DNA of 64,000 nt. Source: JAFGPJ01 sp964439135 (GTDB lineage: Bacteria; Planctomycetota; Phycisphaerae; Sedimentisphaerales; Anaerobacaceae). Under the pieces are notes generated by a model. The model did no database searches and was not told the DNA's origin. It saw only the letters and a program-made list of their open reading frames with translations. Shown here in pieces: positions 1 to 8,311 of the stretch (the stretch's first letter is position 1; every line of letters starts with the position of its first letter). Location of the stretch: positions 5,785 to 69,784 of the forward strand of contig CAYTNN010000001.1 in NCBI GenBank assembly GCA_964439135.1, given 5' to 3'. The translations under genes and the position numbers were made by a program.

Positions 1-370
1 TACCCGAATCGAAGATCACTACAGGTATCCCGCTGCTCATCGCCTCATCGACCGGCCGGTGTAATGCTGCATCATCGAGCGGCGCCAGCACGATTCCATC
101 AACTCGGCGCGTGATGATATTTTCCACCACGGAGATTTGGGCTTCGCGGTCGTCCTCCTTTAGCGAGCCCTTCCACAGGATATCAACATCCAGTTCCCGA
201 CCGGCCATATCGGCTCCGGCGTGAACCGTTTTCCAGAATTCGTGAATGGTGCCTTTCGGAATGACCGCAATTGTCAAACGCTGGTTTTCGACAGGGGCCT
301 CTTTCCTGCATCCCGTAAGACAGATACCGATTGTGAAAGCCAGCAATAGAATTGCTTTTGCTCGTATCAT
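1..370 (-). CDS. Sugar ABC transporter substrate-binding lipoprotein (partial)
   Basis: N-terminal 123 residues of a periplasmic sugar-binding protein of the RbsB type (Peripla_BP_4); the gene runs off the left edge of the window. A signal peptide ends in a lipobox-like LTGC, so the protein should be lipid-anchored outside the inner membrane. The mature part starts with a beta strand of the form RLTIAVIPKG, followed by a segment of the form TRRVDGIVLAPLDDAAL and then GIPVVIFDSG, which is the classic order of the first Rossmann-like lobe. It begins 3 bp after the stop of the upstream minus-strand gene (373-1776), so the two are probably co-transcribed. The sugar it binds cannot be told from this part. 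Confidence 0.82.
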   Translation of the reverse strand, partial: MIRAKAILLLAFTIGICLTGCRKEAPVENQRLTIAVIPKGTIHEFWKTVHAGADMAGRELDVDILWKGSLKEDDREAQISVVENIITRRVDGIVLAPLDDAALHRPVDEAMSSGIPVVIFDSG

Positions 371-372
371 AT

Positions 373-1776
373 TCAATCCCTGTAAGGTTCGATATGAATT
401 CTGGCGTAGCGAAGATTCGGATTGTCATTAGCAATGCCAAAGATGTCTATAATGTCGGATGGTTTTGATCCGCCGCGAGGGGTGTTCGTAAAGAAATTGC
501 CGAACGGATGCTTCAGTTCGATATGCTCGAACTTCGGCTTGTTATTGCCTGCCGGTATTCGACCGAGAAAATTGCCGTATGTGCGTTGTCCATTTACGAC
601 GCTCGTGCCGGCTGCGATTACATAAAGCTCTCCGGCGCCGCTGATATGGAAGCGGCTGAACGAGGGCTCGAAATCTGCCGGTCCACCGGGCTTTTCGGCC
701 AGTGTCCGGCGTGATAAGACTTTGCCGTTTTTGACCACGACATATTCCAGGTAGGCCGTCATCGTCTCGCCCGGGAAGTACTTATCGCGGATGAATCCGT
801 ATTGATGCGGCTGCTTCAGATAGAGCAGGTGGGCGGCGTCTGTCTTGTCGATGTAAAGATCGAGATTTCGAATATGCCCGCACGTCTTTTCGACGGTATC
901 GATTTCAATCGGGGCACTGAAACCGGTCGAGCGGATATTGTCGGTGTACGTATAAAATAGCCGCCGGAAGACATAGTCCCAGTTGCTTTTTAGTTTTTCG
1001 TATTTGAGTTTCTTCCATTCTTCAACCGGTTCTACGATATCGCCGATAGCCATCACGTGGGCCGAGCCGTCCAGCAGGGCGACCTGTGGATAGCAGGATC
1101 TGACGGGAAATGTGATAGTTCCTTTTTCATGCCATTGGCCGTTGCTGTCGCGGTATGAAACGAATTGCTCGCTGGTCCTGGCGTTAATGTTCAGGAGCAA
1201 AAGCTCGCCGTTAGCTCCATCGGCGGCAAAGCCTCTGTAGGAATGGTCGGTGAAATAAGTCACGTCTGCCCACGCCGGCGTATGTGTTTTCGCGGCTGCT
1301 GCGGGATTGGCCGGGTCAAATTCAAGCACGAGCGGCTTGCAAGGCCCGTATTTCGTCCCGGCAGGCTCTGTGGAAGGATTGACCGACAGAAAAACATGTC
1401 CTCCCTGAAACACCGCCAGGGGGCAGGGCTCTCGTTGCCGATATTCCTTTTCGCTTTGTGCAAGCTTCCAGCCGTCAGACGAACGATGCCACAACTGCCA
1501 GCGCGTATTGCAGAGCAGCGGAACATCCTCGCCGGTCTCGATAACCGAAAGAAAAACGTCGCCGCCTTGCCGTGCGATAACCGTCGAGCCATAGCACCAC
1601 AAGGGCCCCGCCCCATTATTCGCCGGCGTATACCTGGTGATAACCTCCTCGACCTCAACCGCACAAAGAACGTTTTGCTCTTTGCCGGCTGCATCCGCAG
1701 CGAATATTGTAAAAAAACAATAAAGGCAGCAAACAATCACCCATGGACAACTCCGAATTCTTAACCGGTATTTCAT
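373..1776 (-). CDS. Secreted protein of unknown function, possible beta-propeller
   Basis: 467 residues with a Sec-type signal peptide (hydrophobic run at about residues 11-30, ending near AADAAG). The body is rich in aromatic and short strand-like segments such as GDVFLSV, GHVFLSV and GELLLLN, spaced roughly 50 residues apart. This spacing resembles BNR/sialidase-type propeller proteins common next to planctomycete polysaccharide genes, but I see no clear Asp-box set and do not assign an enzyme activity. It lies between a TIM-barrel-like secreted protein and a sugar-binding lipoprotein on the same strand with short gaps, suggesting one operon for extracellular carbohydrate use. Confidence 0.65.
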   Translation of the reverse strand: MKYRLRIRSCPWVIVCCLYCFFTIFAADAAGKEQNVLCAVEVEEVITRYTPANNGAGPLWCYGSTVIARQGGDVFLSVIETGEDVPLLCNTRWQLWHRSSDGWKLAQSEKEYRQREPCPLAVFQGGHVFLSVNPSTEPAGTKYGPCKPLVLEFDPANPAAAAKTHTPAWADVTYFTDHSYRGFAADGANGELLLLNINARTSEQFVSYRDSNGQWHEKGTITFPVRSCYPQVALLDGSAHVMAIGDIVEPVEEWKKLKYEKLKSNWDYVFRRLFYTYTDNIRSTGFSAPIEIDTVEKTCGHIRNLDLYIDKTDAAHLLYLKQPHQYGFIRDKYFPGETMTAYLEYVVVKNGKVLSRRTLAEKPGGPADFEPSFSRFHISGAGELYVIAAGTSVVNGQRTYGNFLGRIPAGNNKPKFEHIELKHPFGNFFTNTPRGGSKPSDIIDIFGIANDNPNLRYARIHIEPYRD

Positions 1777-1810
1777 AAGTTCCTCACTAAAAATTTTTCA
1801 TAAACAATGC

Positions 1811-3664
1811 TCAATCAATGCGTTGGATCCAGAAGCGGCTTCTGGCGGGGATGGTCAGGTCCAATGCGATATGGTTCTTGGATTCAGTTGTGCGGACGGG
1901 TATGGGTGTTTTGGAAAACGCATCAACGAATTCGTTGGATTTATCCTTTTCAATATTGATGGTGACATTGACCATCTTGTCGTTGAAGTTCTGGATAACA
2001 CAACTGCCGGAGCCGACTGAGGCGAACGGGTGATACGTAACACAACTCGGGCCTTCGAAAGCTGTGCCGCCGAATGCCTCGCGAAGAGCTGAGAGTGCCG
2101 GGCCATTCATTTCAAGCAAGCCCAGCGGCCGGGGACAAAGCAGGACCTCACCGACGGCATCGAAGTCGGCCTGGCTGTAAGTGTGCGTGTTTAGCAGGGC
2201 GATTCGGCCTTGAGGCGTTTCACTGACTGTAAGAAGAGCGAGCTGTTTATCGCCGGAGGTGCATACGATATTTCCCGGCACGGCTTTGCCTTCTATCGGC
2301 GATTCCAGGTCGATGGTGACATTTGCTTTGCCGGACTGCTGAGTTAGTTGGGCACTGGTCGGTTTTGATTGTATATCCGGGCCGACTCCAGCCATGCGGG
2401 CGAGTTCCTCGCCGTGCGGGGATGCAATGAGCAGATTTGTTGTAAAGATAATGTCAGCGCCTCTTGTGCGGGCCTTGTTAATATGGTCCAGCAGGTCAGG
2501 ATCGGCGGCGGCCTGGGCGGGCAGAAAGATGACAGGGGCGTTTGTGGGAAACTTATGCACCGGTACTATGGGAATGCCGAACATGCCGAGGAAGTCCATG
2601 ATATACATATCGCCGGCTGGGTCGCTGTTCGGCGGCTTATAGGCGGGGATGCCGGTGACGGGATGCTCGCGGACAAAGGCGGCCAGGTCTGCGAGCTGGT
2701 CGTATTGGGCGATGACTTTATCATGGTCGGGGTGGCCTGCCATGACATTGCTAAAGTTGAAAAAGACCAACTCCGCCGCGCCGGCCAGAACGCTCGTGTA
2801 GGCCTGGTCGATGAAGTCGTGCTCTGCGCAGTCGCCGTGGTCGAACCATGCTCCGCCGATTTTCTCGCCGGCGATGCCCGCGAGCCAGCGATAGTTTACG
2901 AATCCCTCGTAAGGCTGAACGAATCCGAACCGCTGAGTATTTCGCCCGCGTGTTTCCGTGCCGACCCAGACCTTATCGAATAGCTCCGGCAGCGTTTGCG
3001 TGTCGTAGCCGAACAGATGAAATCGGTCGTACCACTGGGGGTATTTGACAATCATGGTAATATCGGGATTGACTTCTTTCGCCGGCCCGATGAAAACGGA
3101 TTGTGCCAGTTCGGTCAGCAACTCCCGGCGGTATTGGCCCCAGGAACGGTCGCCTTTGGCTGCTTTCGATTCGTCGCTAATATCGCCCGTGCAGAGAAAA
3201 TCATCCACGATGAATGAATCGAAAATGCCCGCGGCCATGCGGATGACTTTTTCGAGGTCACGCTGTGTCTTTTCGTTCTGCCAGTTGAACCAGCCGAGCG
3301 GTCCTTTCTGCCGGACGCCGAAATCTCCGCCGGGAACGGTCGCTATGCCGCCGACGATCTTGATTTCATATCTTTGAAGCCAGTCGCGGGTAAAGATTAA
3401 GTGCTCGGGCGAGACCACGTGGCCGCTACGATAGACTTCAATATAGAGCTTTGTGATGCCCATTCGCCGGATGGTCTGCATGGCCTTAGTGCGAACGGCC
3501 GGATCGGTCGCGAGCTGCTCGACTTCCCGTGAGGTGACATAGGACGCCAGACGCAAATCGTTTACGCGTGCGATGGCCTTATCCTGCTGCGTCTGGGCGG
3601 TGGAATGCCCGGGCCAGAGGATTGTGGTTAGTGCTATTGTACCAATCAATACGATGTGTTTCAT
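1811..3664 (-). CDS. Secreted TIM-barrel-like protein, glycosidase-like
   Basis: 617 residues with a signal peptide ending near HSTAQTQ. The first about 300 residues look like a glycosidase-type barrel: TKLYIEVYRSG, FDSFIVDDF and DITMIVKYPQWYDRF resemble successive barrel strands carrying acidic residues. Residues about 330-500 resemble the beta-galactosidase trimerisation/glutamine-amidotransferase-like fold (PIVPVHKFPTNAPVIFLPA, then GADIIFTTNLL), and the last about 100 residues are beta-rich. I cannot name a glycoside hydrolase family. Its stop lies 34 bp upstream of the next minus-strand gene (373-1776), and the AI-2E gene stop is only 4 bp upstream of its start. Confidence 0.6.
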   Translation of the reverse strand: MKHIVLIGTIALTTILWPGHSTAQTQQDKAIARVNDLRLASYVTSREVEQLATDPAVRTKAMQTIRRMGITKLYIEVYRSGHVVSPEHLIFTRDWLQRYEIKIVGGIATVPGGDFGVRQKGPLGWFNWQNEKTQRDLEKVIRMAAGIFDSFIVDDFLCTGDISDESKAAKGDRSWGQYRRELLTELAQSVFIGPAKEVNPDITMIVKYPQWYDRFHLFGYDTQTLPELFDKVWVGTETRGRNTQRFGFVQPYEGFVNYRWLAGIAGEKIGGAWFDHGDCAEHDFIDQAYTSVLAGAAELVFFNFSNVMAGHPDHDKVIAQYDQLADLAAFVREHPVTGIPAYKPPNSDPAGDMYIMDFLGMFGIPIVPVHKFPTNAPVIFLPAQAAADPDLLDHINKARTRGADIIFTTNLLIASPHGEELARMAGVGPDIQSKPTSAQLTQQSGKANVTIDLESPIEGKAVPGNIVCTSGDKQLALLTVSETPQGRIALLNTHTYSQADFDAVGEVLLCPRPLGLLEMNGPALSALREAFGGTAFEGPSCVTYHPFASVGSGSCVIQNFNDKMVNVTINIEKDKSNEFVDAFSKTPIPVRTTESKNHIALDLTIPARSRFWIQRID

Positions 3665-3668
3665 AGTT

Positions 3669-4751
3669 TCACTTGCCGGGAGGGCTTTTGGTCAGCATGT
3701 CTGTTTTTCCCGCTATCAAATCGGCTATAGCGCGTGTGTAGCCGAATCTCTGGAGAAGTATCTTTACGACGCCCGTAATCGGCACCGCCAGGAACATCCC
3801 GATGATCCCCCAGATCATCCCGAAGAAAATCAAAGACAACAGTACAACAATCGGATGCAGATCGAGAGACTCGCCCATCATCTTTGGCTGGAGAAGATTT
3901 CCGATGACAAACTGGATGCCGCCTGGAATTACAAGGACGAGTATCTTCGAGATCATGCCGAGCTGCGGGTCAATCAGAGCCACGGGCAGGGGCAGTAACG
4001 TCGCGATGACCGAGCCGATGCTGGGAATGAAATTCAACATAAACGCCAAAAAGCCGAACATCCAGTAGAACTTGACTTGCAGCAACCACAGCGCTAGCCC
4101 CACGAGAACGCCTGTAACCCCGGAAGCAAGCATCATCGTAAGCACGTATCGTTTAATGCGCGACTCGACCTCCCACCATAAACTGCCGGGCGAAGCTTTG
4201 TATGTCCCCTTTCCGGCGATCATGAATATCATGAAGATTACAACAAGCAGGCCGTTGGATATCACGCCCATGATACTGCTGGCCGTATCGGTGAGCACTT
4301 TTCTAATCGTATTGGTAGGAACGCGAATCAGCGGCTCGGAGGGATCTGCGGAAAGACCGTTGGGATCGATGACCGACTCATTAGGGTCCGTATACCACTC
4401 GGGTGGAAGCAGACCCCGGGTTTTAACGAGCACTTGCTGGATCTGTTTTTCATAGTCGTCTTTGTTTTTTACAATCTGATTTGCCGCTACCGTAACAAGC
4501 AAGGCGCCGAGGATAAGAAGCGCACAACCGACGGCGACTGTTGTTAGAATCGCTGTTAGGCGTGGAATACGAAGCAGCTTCATTTGAACGTCGATAGCGG
4601 GAATCAGGCAGAGCGTCAGAAAAATGGCCAGAACAAACGGAATCAGCACAGAGGCAAAAAAATACAATGCCGCGGTGATGCCCAGAGCCGTCAGAATCAA
4701 CAGGCATATCGTTTGGACGCGTTGTTCGTAATTTTCACGGTCTTTTGCCAT
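3669..4751 (-). CDS. AI-2E family membrane permease
   Basis: 360 residues from the ATG at 4751; an in-frame TTG at 4781 is an alternative start, and neither has a convincing ribosome-binding site. The hydropathy pattern fits the family: two N-terminal membrane segments (CLLILTALGITAALYFF and VLIPFVLAIFLTLCLIPAI), a soluble middle domain, then C-terminal helices including FGFLAFMLNFIPSIGSVIATLLP and the GIIGMFLAVPITGVVKILL end, which are family hallmarks. Such proteins export or import small molecules; the cargo cannot be read from sequence. It leads the minus-strand cluster with the secreted protein at 1811-3664 directly behind it. Confidence 0.88.
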   Translation of the reverse strand: MAKDRENYEQRVQTICLLILTALGITAALYFFASVLIPFVLAIFLTLCLIPAIDVQMKLLRIPRLTAILTTVAVGCALLILGALLVTVAANQIVKNKDDYEKQIQQVLVKTRGLLPPEWYTDPNESVIDPNGLSADPSEPLIRVPTNTIRKVLTDTASSIMGVISNGLLVVIFMIFMIAGKGTYKASPGSLWWEVESRIKRYVLTMMLASGVTGVLVGLALWLLQVKFYWMFGFLAFMLNFIPSIGSVIATLLPLPVALIDPQLGMISKILVLVIPGGIQFVIGNLLQPKMMGESLDLHPIVVLLSLIFFGMIWGIIGMFLAVPITGVVKILLQRFGYTRAIADLIAGKTDMLTKSPPGK

Positions 4752-4874
4752 CGAGAAATAATGATAGCCCCTGAGGCTCAAGGTTTCAAGTCAAAACCGA
4801 ACGCTTGGAATGTCTGTTCATAGGGTCGAGATGAACATTTTAGCTCTTCGTAATGGGCTTTTCCCCGTTTTTTG

Positions 4875-4906
4875 GTGACAAATCGGCAGAATTCTGGTAC
4901 TATAAT
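4875..4906 (+). promoter_or_regulatory. Candidate promoter of the pectate lyase gene
   Basis: A perfect TATAAT lies at 4901-4906 in an AT-rich stretch 45 bp before the pectate lyase ATG. GTGACA at 4875-4880 could serve as a -35 box, but its spacing to TATAAT is 20 bp; TACTAT at 4898-4903 gives the normal 17 bp. Confidence 0.4.
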
Positions 4907-4951
4907 ATACGGAGTTTGTACTATTGAAAACCATGTTCGTTTGGATAATAT

Positions 4952-6115
4952 GTGATGAAGAGATTGTCGTATCTTGTAGGAACAGGCCTGGTGTTGTTGT
5001 TCTGTTTGACGCGTCCCGTTTTTGCCGCTGATGACTTTGGAGCCAATACCACCGGCGGAGAGGGTGGGACCACCGCTGTCGTCGACAACGCCAAAGACTT
5101 CAAAGAGCTTGTAGAGATGGCGAATGTGCCTTATGTAGTGCGGGTTTCGGGTGCGATCGACCTCGGTTCGGTAGGTGGAAGGGTCAACATCCGCTCGAAC
5201 AAAACCATTCAGGGAATGGACCCTAACTCCACGATTACAGGCCAGCTCAGTTTCAAAAAGGGCTCTTCCAACATAATCATCGAACGGCTGAACATCACCA
5301 ATCCCGGCCTCTACGGCGAAGGTGACGGCATCAGCTTAAAGGAGGACATTAGTGACGTAATTATTACCAAGTGCACTTTTTACGACTGCGAGGACGGCTG
5401 TCTGGATATAACCAGGAGGTCCGACCGGATTACCGTATCCTGGTGCAAGTTCTATTTCACTGCTTTGAACAGCAAACAATCGCGAGTAAGCCTCGTCGGC
5501 AGCAGCGACAGCGCCACTGACGACCTCGGCAAGCTCCACATCACCTTCCATCATAACTGGTTCGGCCCGCTTTGCTGGCAGCGGATACCTTCGGTGCGTT
5601 ACGGCCGGGTGCACATCTACAATAACTATTACAATTGCCCGGGCAATCTTTACTGCGTTCGCTCGCGTATTCAGGCCGAGTGCCTTATCGAGAACAATTA
5701 CTTCGATAGCGTCAAAGACCCGTACTACATTTATGTCCATGACGCCGGCGAGATAATAGGTAAGATAAGAGCATCCGGCAACATCTTTAATAACTGCACC
5801 GGGCGAGTCGATGACGGCGATGACGATGTCTTTGTGCCGCCGTATTCCTATAAGCTGGATAACGTGCTGGATGTTCCTACAATTGTGCGATTAGGTGCGG
5901 GTGCTGACGGCGTTGACTTATTTCCTCACTGGCTCTTCGGTCTTTACGGCGATTTTGACCGTAACGGCTCAGTGGATGCCGGCGACCTTCCGCAGTTTGT
6001 CGATTATTGGCTCAGAGACGATATTGCCGACGCCGACTACAATCAGGATAGTATAGTCAACGGCTTCGAATTCGCAATTTTTGCCGGCAATTGGCTGCAA
6101 ACCATAGCTAAGTAG
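4952..6115 (+). CDS. Secreted polysaccharide lyase family 1 (pectate lyase) with dockerin-like tail
   Basis: 387 residues with a signal peptide ending near PVFAAD. The body is a right-handed parallel beta-helix of the PL1 pectate lyase type: RSNKTIQGM, then repeated N-rich turns (NIIIERLNITNP, DVIITKCTFYDC), the calcium/substrate region DGCLDITRRSDRITVSWC, FHHNWFG, and RIPSVRYGRVHIYNNYY, which matches the family's catalytic arginine block. The enzyme would cleave pectate by beta-elimination outside the cytoplasm. The last about 60 residues hold two EF-hand-like loops (DFDRNGSVDAGD and DYNQDSIVNGFE), a dockerin-type I module widespread in planctomycetes and usually not tied to a cellulosome. 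It is transcribed away from the AI-2E gene. Confidence 0.9.
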   Translation: MMKRLSYLVGTGLVLLFCLTRPVFAADDFGANTTGGEGGTTAVVDNAKDFKELVEMANVPYVVRVSGAIDLGSVGGRVNIRSNKTIQGMDPNSTITGQLSFKKGSSNIIIERLNITNPGLYGEGDGISLKEDISDVIITKCTFYDCEDGCLDITRRSDRITVSWCKFYFTALNSKQSRVSLVGSSDSATDDLGKLHITFHHNWFGPLCWQRIPSVRYGRVHIYNNYYNCPGNLYCVRSRIQAECLIENNYFDSVKDPYYIYVHDAGEIIGKIRASGNIFNNCTGRVDDGDDDVFVPPYSYKLDNVLDVPTIVRLGAGADGVDLFPHWLFGLYGDFDRNGSVDAGDLPQFVDYWLRDDIADADYNQDSIVNGFEFAIFAGNWLQTIAK

Positions 6116-6284
6116 CGGTGTAATTCATCCGGCAGCATGTTGCCAATGCAGGAAATTCCAGATTCTATACGGACAAACGAAAAGCCGCTGCGTTCCACGA
6201 AGCTGAAATCGAAAAGCAGGGACTCTGCAAAACTGGAAATGTTCGATTCCCAGCTCTTTTCAAACGTAAATTTCGATAATACTC

Positions 6285-6845
6285 TTATAGTGCTCTGCGT
6301 CTTCGCAGCCAGCCGACAAGACCTACGCCGATGCTACCTAATAGAATAGCACCCGGAGCGGGAATAGCCTCAAACTCGATTCGACCGATACCGATGTAGC
6401 CAGTTCCATCATGAAAAGTAATCTTTTTGGTAAGGCCGGTAAAGACGCTCCACTGGCCATAGCCCGAACTACTAAATCCAGCAATGGGATTGCCGCCAAG
6501 ATCGTACGCAGTTCCGTAAATAGTGTTTTCAGAGATGGTCACGTAATCAACAGTAAACGAGGTGACCGGTTGAATGAAGACCACAGTCATTGCGTTGTCC
6601 TGCCCGCCTGTTGTTGTAATGCCTCGGTCATCAATTCCGGCGCCAACGAATCGAGAGTCAATTCCCCAGAAAGTCGTATCCTCAAAAGCAAGACCATATG
6701 CGTCAAAGTGCGTAGTTCCGTCAAGCAGCGTAGGTGAGGGAAGATCGACCTCGCTGAACTCAACGATTATTCCTGCTTTGGATACCGGTGCTCCAAGAGT
6801 AATTATCAAAGCCACTATGACACAAATTGTACTGAATCTCGTCAT
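6285..6845 (-). CDS. PEP-CTERM sorting-signal protein
   Basis: 186 residues. An N-terminal signal peptide ends near PVSKAG. The C-terminus has the three-part PEP-CTERM form: a variant PxP motif (IPAPGA), a single hydrophobic helix (ILLGSIGVGLVGWL) and an Arg-rich tail (RRRRAL). Proteins of this class are cut and anchored by an exosortase; no exosortase gene is in the window. The core is beta-rich and Gly/Thr-rich with no catalytic motif. The start is set by a strong GGAGGAG about 6 bp upstream of the ATG. It has an unusually long, structured upstream region. Confidence 0.88.
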   Translation of the reverse strand: MTRFSTICVIVALIITLGAPVSKAGIIVEFSEVDLPSPTLLDGTTHFDAYGLAFEDTTFWGIDSRFVGAGIDDRGITTTGGQDNAMTVVFIQPVTSFTVDYVTISENTIYGTAYDLGGNPIAGFSSSGYGQWSVFTGLTKKITFHDGTGYIGIGRIEFEAIPAPGAILLGSIGVGLVGWLRRRRAL

Positions 6846-6883
6846 AGTACTCCTCCTCTGTATATAGTTACCCTAACATTTTC

Positions 6884-6920
6884 CAACATGAAGGGCCTTG
6901 CGCATAGACCCTTCGTGTTG
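6884..6920 (-). other. 5' UTR hairpin before the PEP-CTERM gene
   Basis: CAACATGAAGGG (6884-6895) pairs with CCCTTCGTGTTG (6909-6920) with a single imperfect position, giving a 12-bp stem and 13-nt loop about 40 nt upstream of the PEP-CTERM start codon. No T-run follows on the minus strand, so I read it as a leader structure rather than a terminator. Confidence 0.55.
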
Positions 6921-6959
6921 CACGTTCATGTAAGGTTATCAATAGGCAAAGTTGGGTAG

Positions 6960-7200
6960 ACTACAAGCGCTGTTACAATCTTGGTGATAAGCAACCGGCA
7001 AACCCGGCTCAGTGAGCCGATTTCTCCGTCGCCTGACACCTCTCATCCGTTCTTTTGCCGCATTACCTTACTCCATCTTTGTTCCAAACCTGATAACGCA
7101 TCAGGCTTTTGCCCAGGAACCGTGGATACGTAATACGGAATAAAGCCACAGGGAATACACACCCTCCTGACTCTATAAACTAAATGTTAACATAGGTTTT
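6960..7200 (-). promoter_or_regulatory. Structured leader region upstream of the PEP-CTERM gene
   Basis: This gene-free stretch folds well on the minus strand. One nested hairpin has an inner stem CCTGAT/ATCAGG (7100-7105 with 7089-7094) inside an outer GTTCC/GGAAC stem. A second hairpin CGGCTC/GAGCCG (7005-7019, 3-nt loop) is followed on the minus strand by GGGTTTGCCGG. I do not recognise a known riboswitch; the GGGTTTGCCG segment is faintly like the 3' end of cyclic-di-GMP-I riboswitches, but the rest does not fit. Confidence 0.35.
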
Positions 7201-7300
7201 ATGGCCTTGTCAAGAAGTAATTGCCAAAATTCTACATATTTCTTATATTTCCATGCTCACATAGGAGTTTCTCTGGTTCTCAGGTCCTCTTTGATTTGGG

Positions 7301-7579
7301 TCAGCTCAATATGGGTTGGGTAGCTGATATCCAATAATCTTGGCGGGGCTGGATGAGGTAAGTGGGGTTGGATCGGCGACTGCAGCTCTCTCGCCCGAAC
7401 AGAAGCGTGAAATCACGCCGCTCGACCGCTTCTCTTGTAAGATGCCGCAGCAATTCCGGATGCAAAGTCTCGGCGTCGTCACATCCGTTATCCGCCGGAT
7501 CCCAGATGCACTCTGCAATCAAATAATCCAACGACAGCCGATCCGCATCCAAACAAATATCCTCCGTCTTCTGTGACAT
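7301..7579 (-). CDS. Small acidic protein of unknown function
   Basis: 92 residues, acidic at the N-terminus and basic towards the C-terminus. A clear AGGAG sits about 8 bp before the ATG, which supports it as a real gene. It is the last gene of the minus-strand phage block, 28 bp after the lipoprotein gene. No family recognised. Confidence 0.5.
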   Translation of the reverse strand: MSQKTEDICLDADRLSLDYLIAECIWDPADNGCDDAETLHPELLRHLTREAVERRDFTLLFGRESCSRRSNPTYLIQPRQDYWISATQPILS

Positions 7580-7607
7580 GAGACTGCTCCTGTTATCAAT
7601 TAATTAC

Positions 7608-8216
7608 TCACGTTTTCATAGCCGCGACGAGTTGGCGGGTTTGGGGGGATTGGTTCTGGTGGGCCTGTTTGAAGGCAGGGGTCTGGGCCTGGTTCTGCTT
7701 TTTGAATAGCTCGTTGCTGGCGATGATTTCGTGCAGGGCGTTCGATTTGCCTCTGGCGTCTTTTAAGAAGCGGACCGTTCGCGTGCCGTAGACTCCGCCC
7801 AGCAGGGCACAGATTCCAATGCCCATCTCCAGCATCGAATCGGCAACCTGCCACGGATCCGGCCGCTCGGTACTTTCCTGCAACGCCGTGCCGGCAAGCT
7901 GGAAGTTCGATTCGACGAGAATATCCTCGGCGGTCTCGGCCGGCGGAAACTGCTTCGGCAGCCCACAGTAAGAACTGAACGCCCGGCTCTGCACTTCTCC
8001 GAGCTGCGTCAGGGCTTGCAGGCTCGGTGATGTTTCTTCGGCCCTGGCCGTCTCGGCGGTAACAATTGCCGTGCGGTTATGCAGCCAGGCGTTCTGCTTC
8101 TGAGCTTCGCTCGGTGCAAACCGCAGGCTATCGCATCCTGCCAACAAAAGGCAAATACATGCAGAGATGAAGACTACGGCTTTTGGCGACGTTGCTTTCT
8201 TACATTTTTCTTTCAT
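7608..8216 (-). CDS. Lipoprotein at the end of the phage late block
   Basis: 202 residues with a lipobox-like LLAGC after a hydrophobic run (residues about 14-28), so it should be anchored at the membrane by a lipid on the Cys. A second hydrophobic stretch, MLEMGIGICALLGGVYGT, at about residues 128-145 could span a membrane, followed by a Gln-rich helical tail (KQNQAQ, KQAHQNQ). The start is set by AAAGGAGAG. Its position at the tail end of a virion operon suggests a lysis or cell-envelope role (for example spanin-like), but no spanin signature is certain. Confidence 0.6.
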   Translation of the reverse strand: MKEKCKKATSPKAVVFISACICLLLAGCDSLRFAPSEAQKQNAWLHNRTAIVTAETARAEETSPSLQALTQLGEVQSRAFSSYCGLPKQFPPAETAEDILVESNFQLAGTALQESTERPDPWQVADSMLEMGIGICALLGGVYGTRTVRFLKDARGKSNALHEIIASNELFKKQNQAQTPAFKQAHQNQSPQTRQLVAAMKT

Positions 8217-8311
8217 CGTTTCTCTCCTTTGTTTCTGGTTGACCTTAATGGTTTTCCGCTATAATGCTGAGTACGAGACGTTGCGACTTATAAGACCAGA
8301 GAAAATATTCA

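Noticed and set aside
1165..1764. 199-residue plus-strand frame opposite the secreted protein gene
   Set aside because: Arg/Pro-rich shadow of the opposite-strand gene, no ribosome-binding site and no recognisable domain.
6211..6258. tRNA-Cys-like fragment (ACTCTGCAAAA anticodon-like loop and GTTCGATTCC T-loop-like segment)
   Set aside because: The anticodon and T stems do not pair and no acceptor stem is present; at most a decayed remnant.
6960..7200. Cyclic-di-GMP-I or cobalamin riboswitch before the PEP-CTERM gene
   Set aside because: Only a short GGGTTTGCCG-like segment fits; the conserved core of either class is not present.
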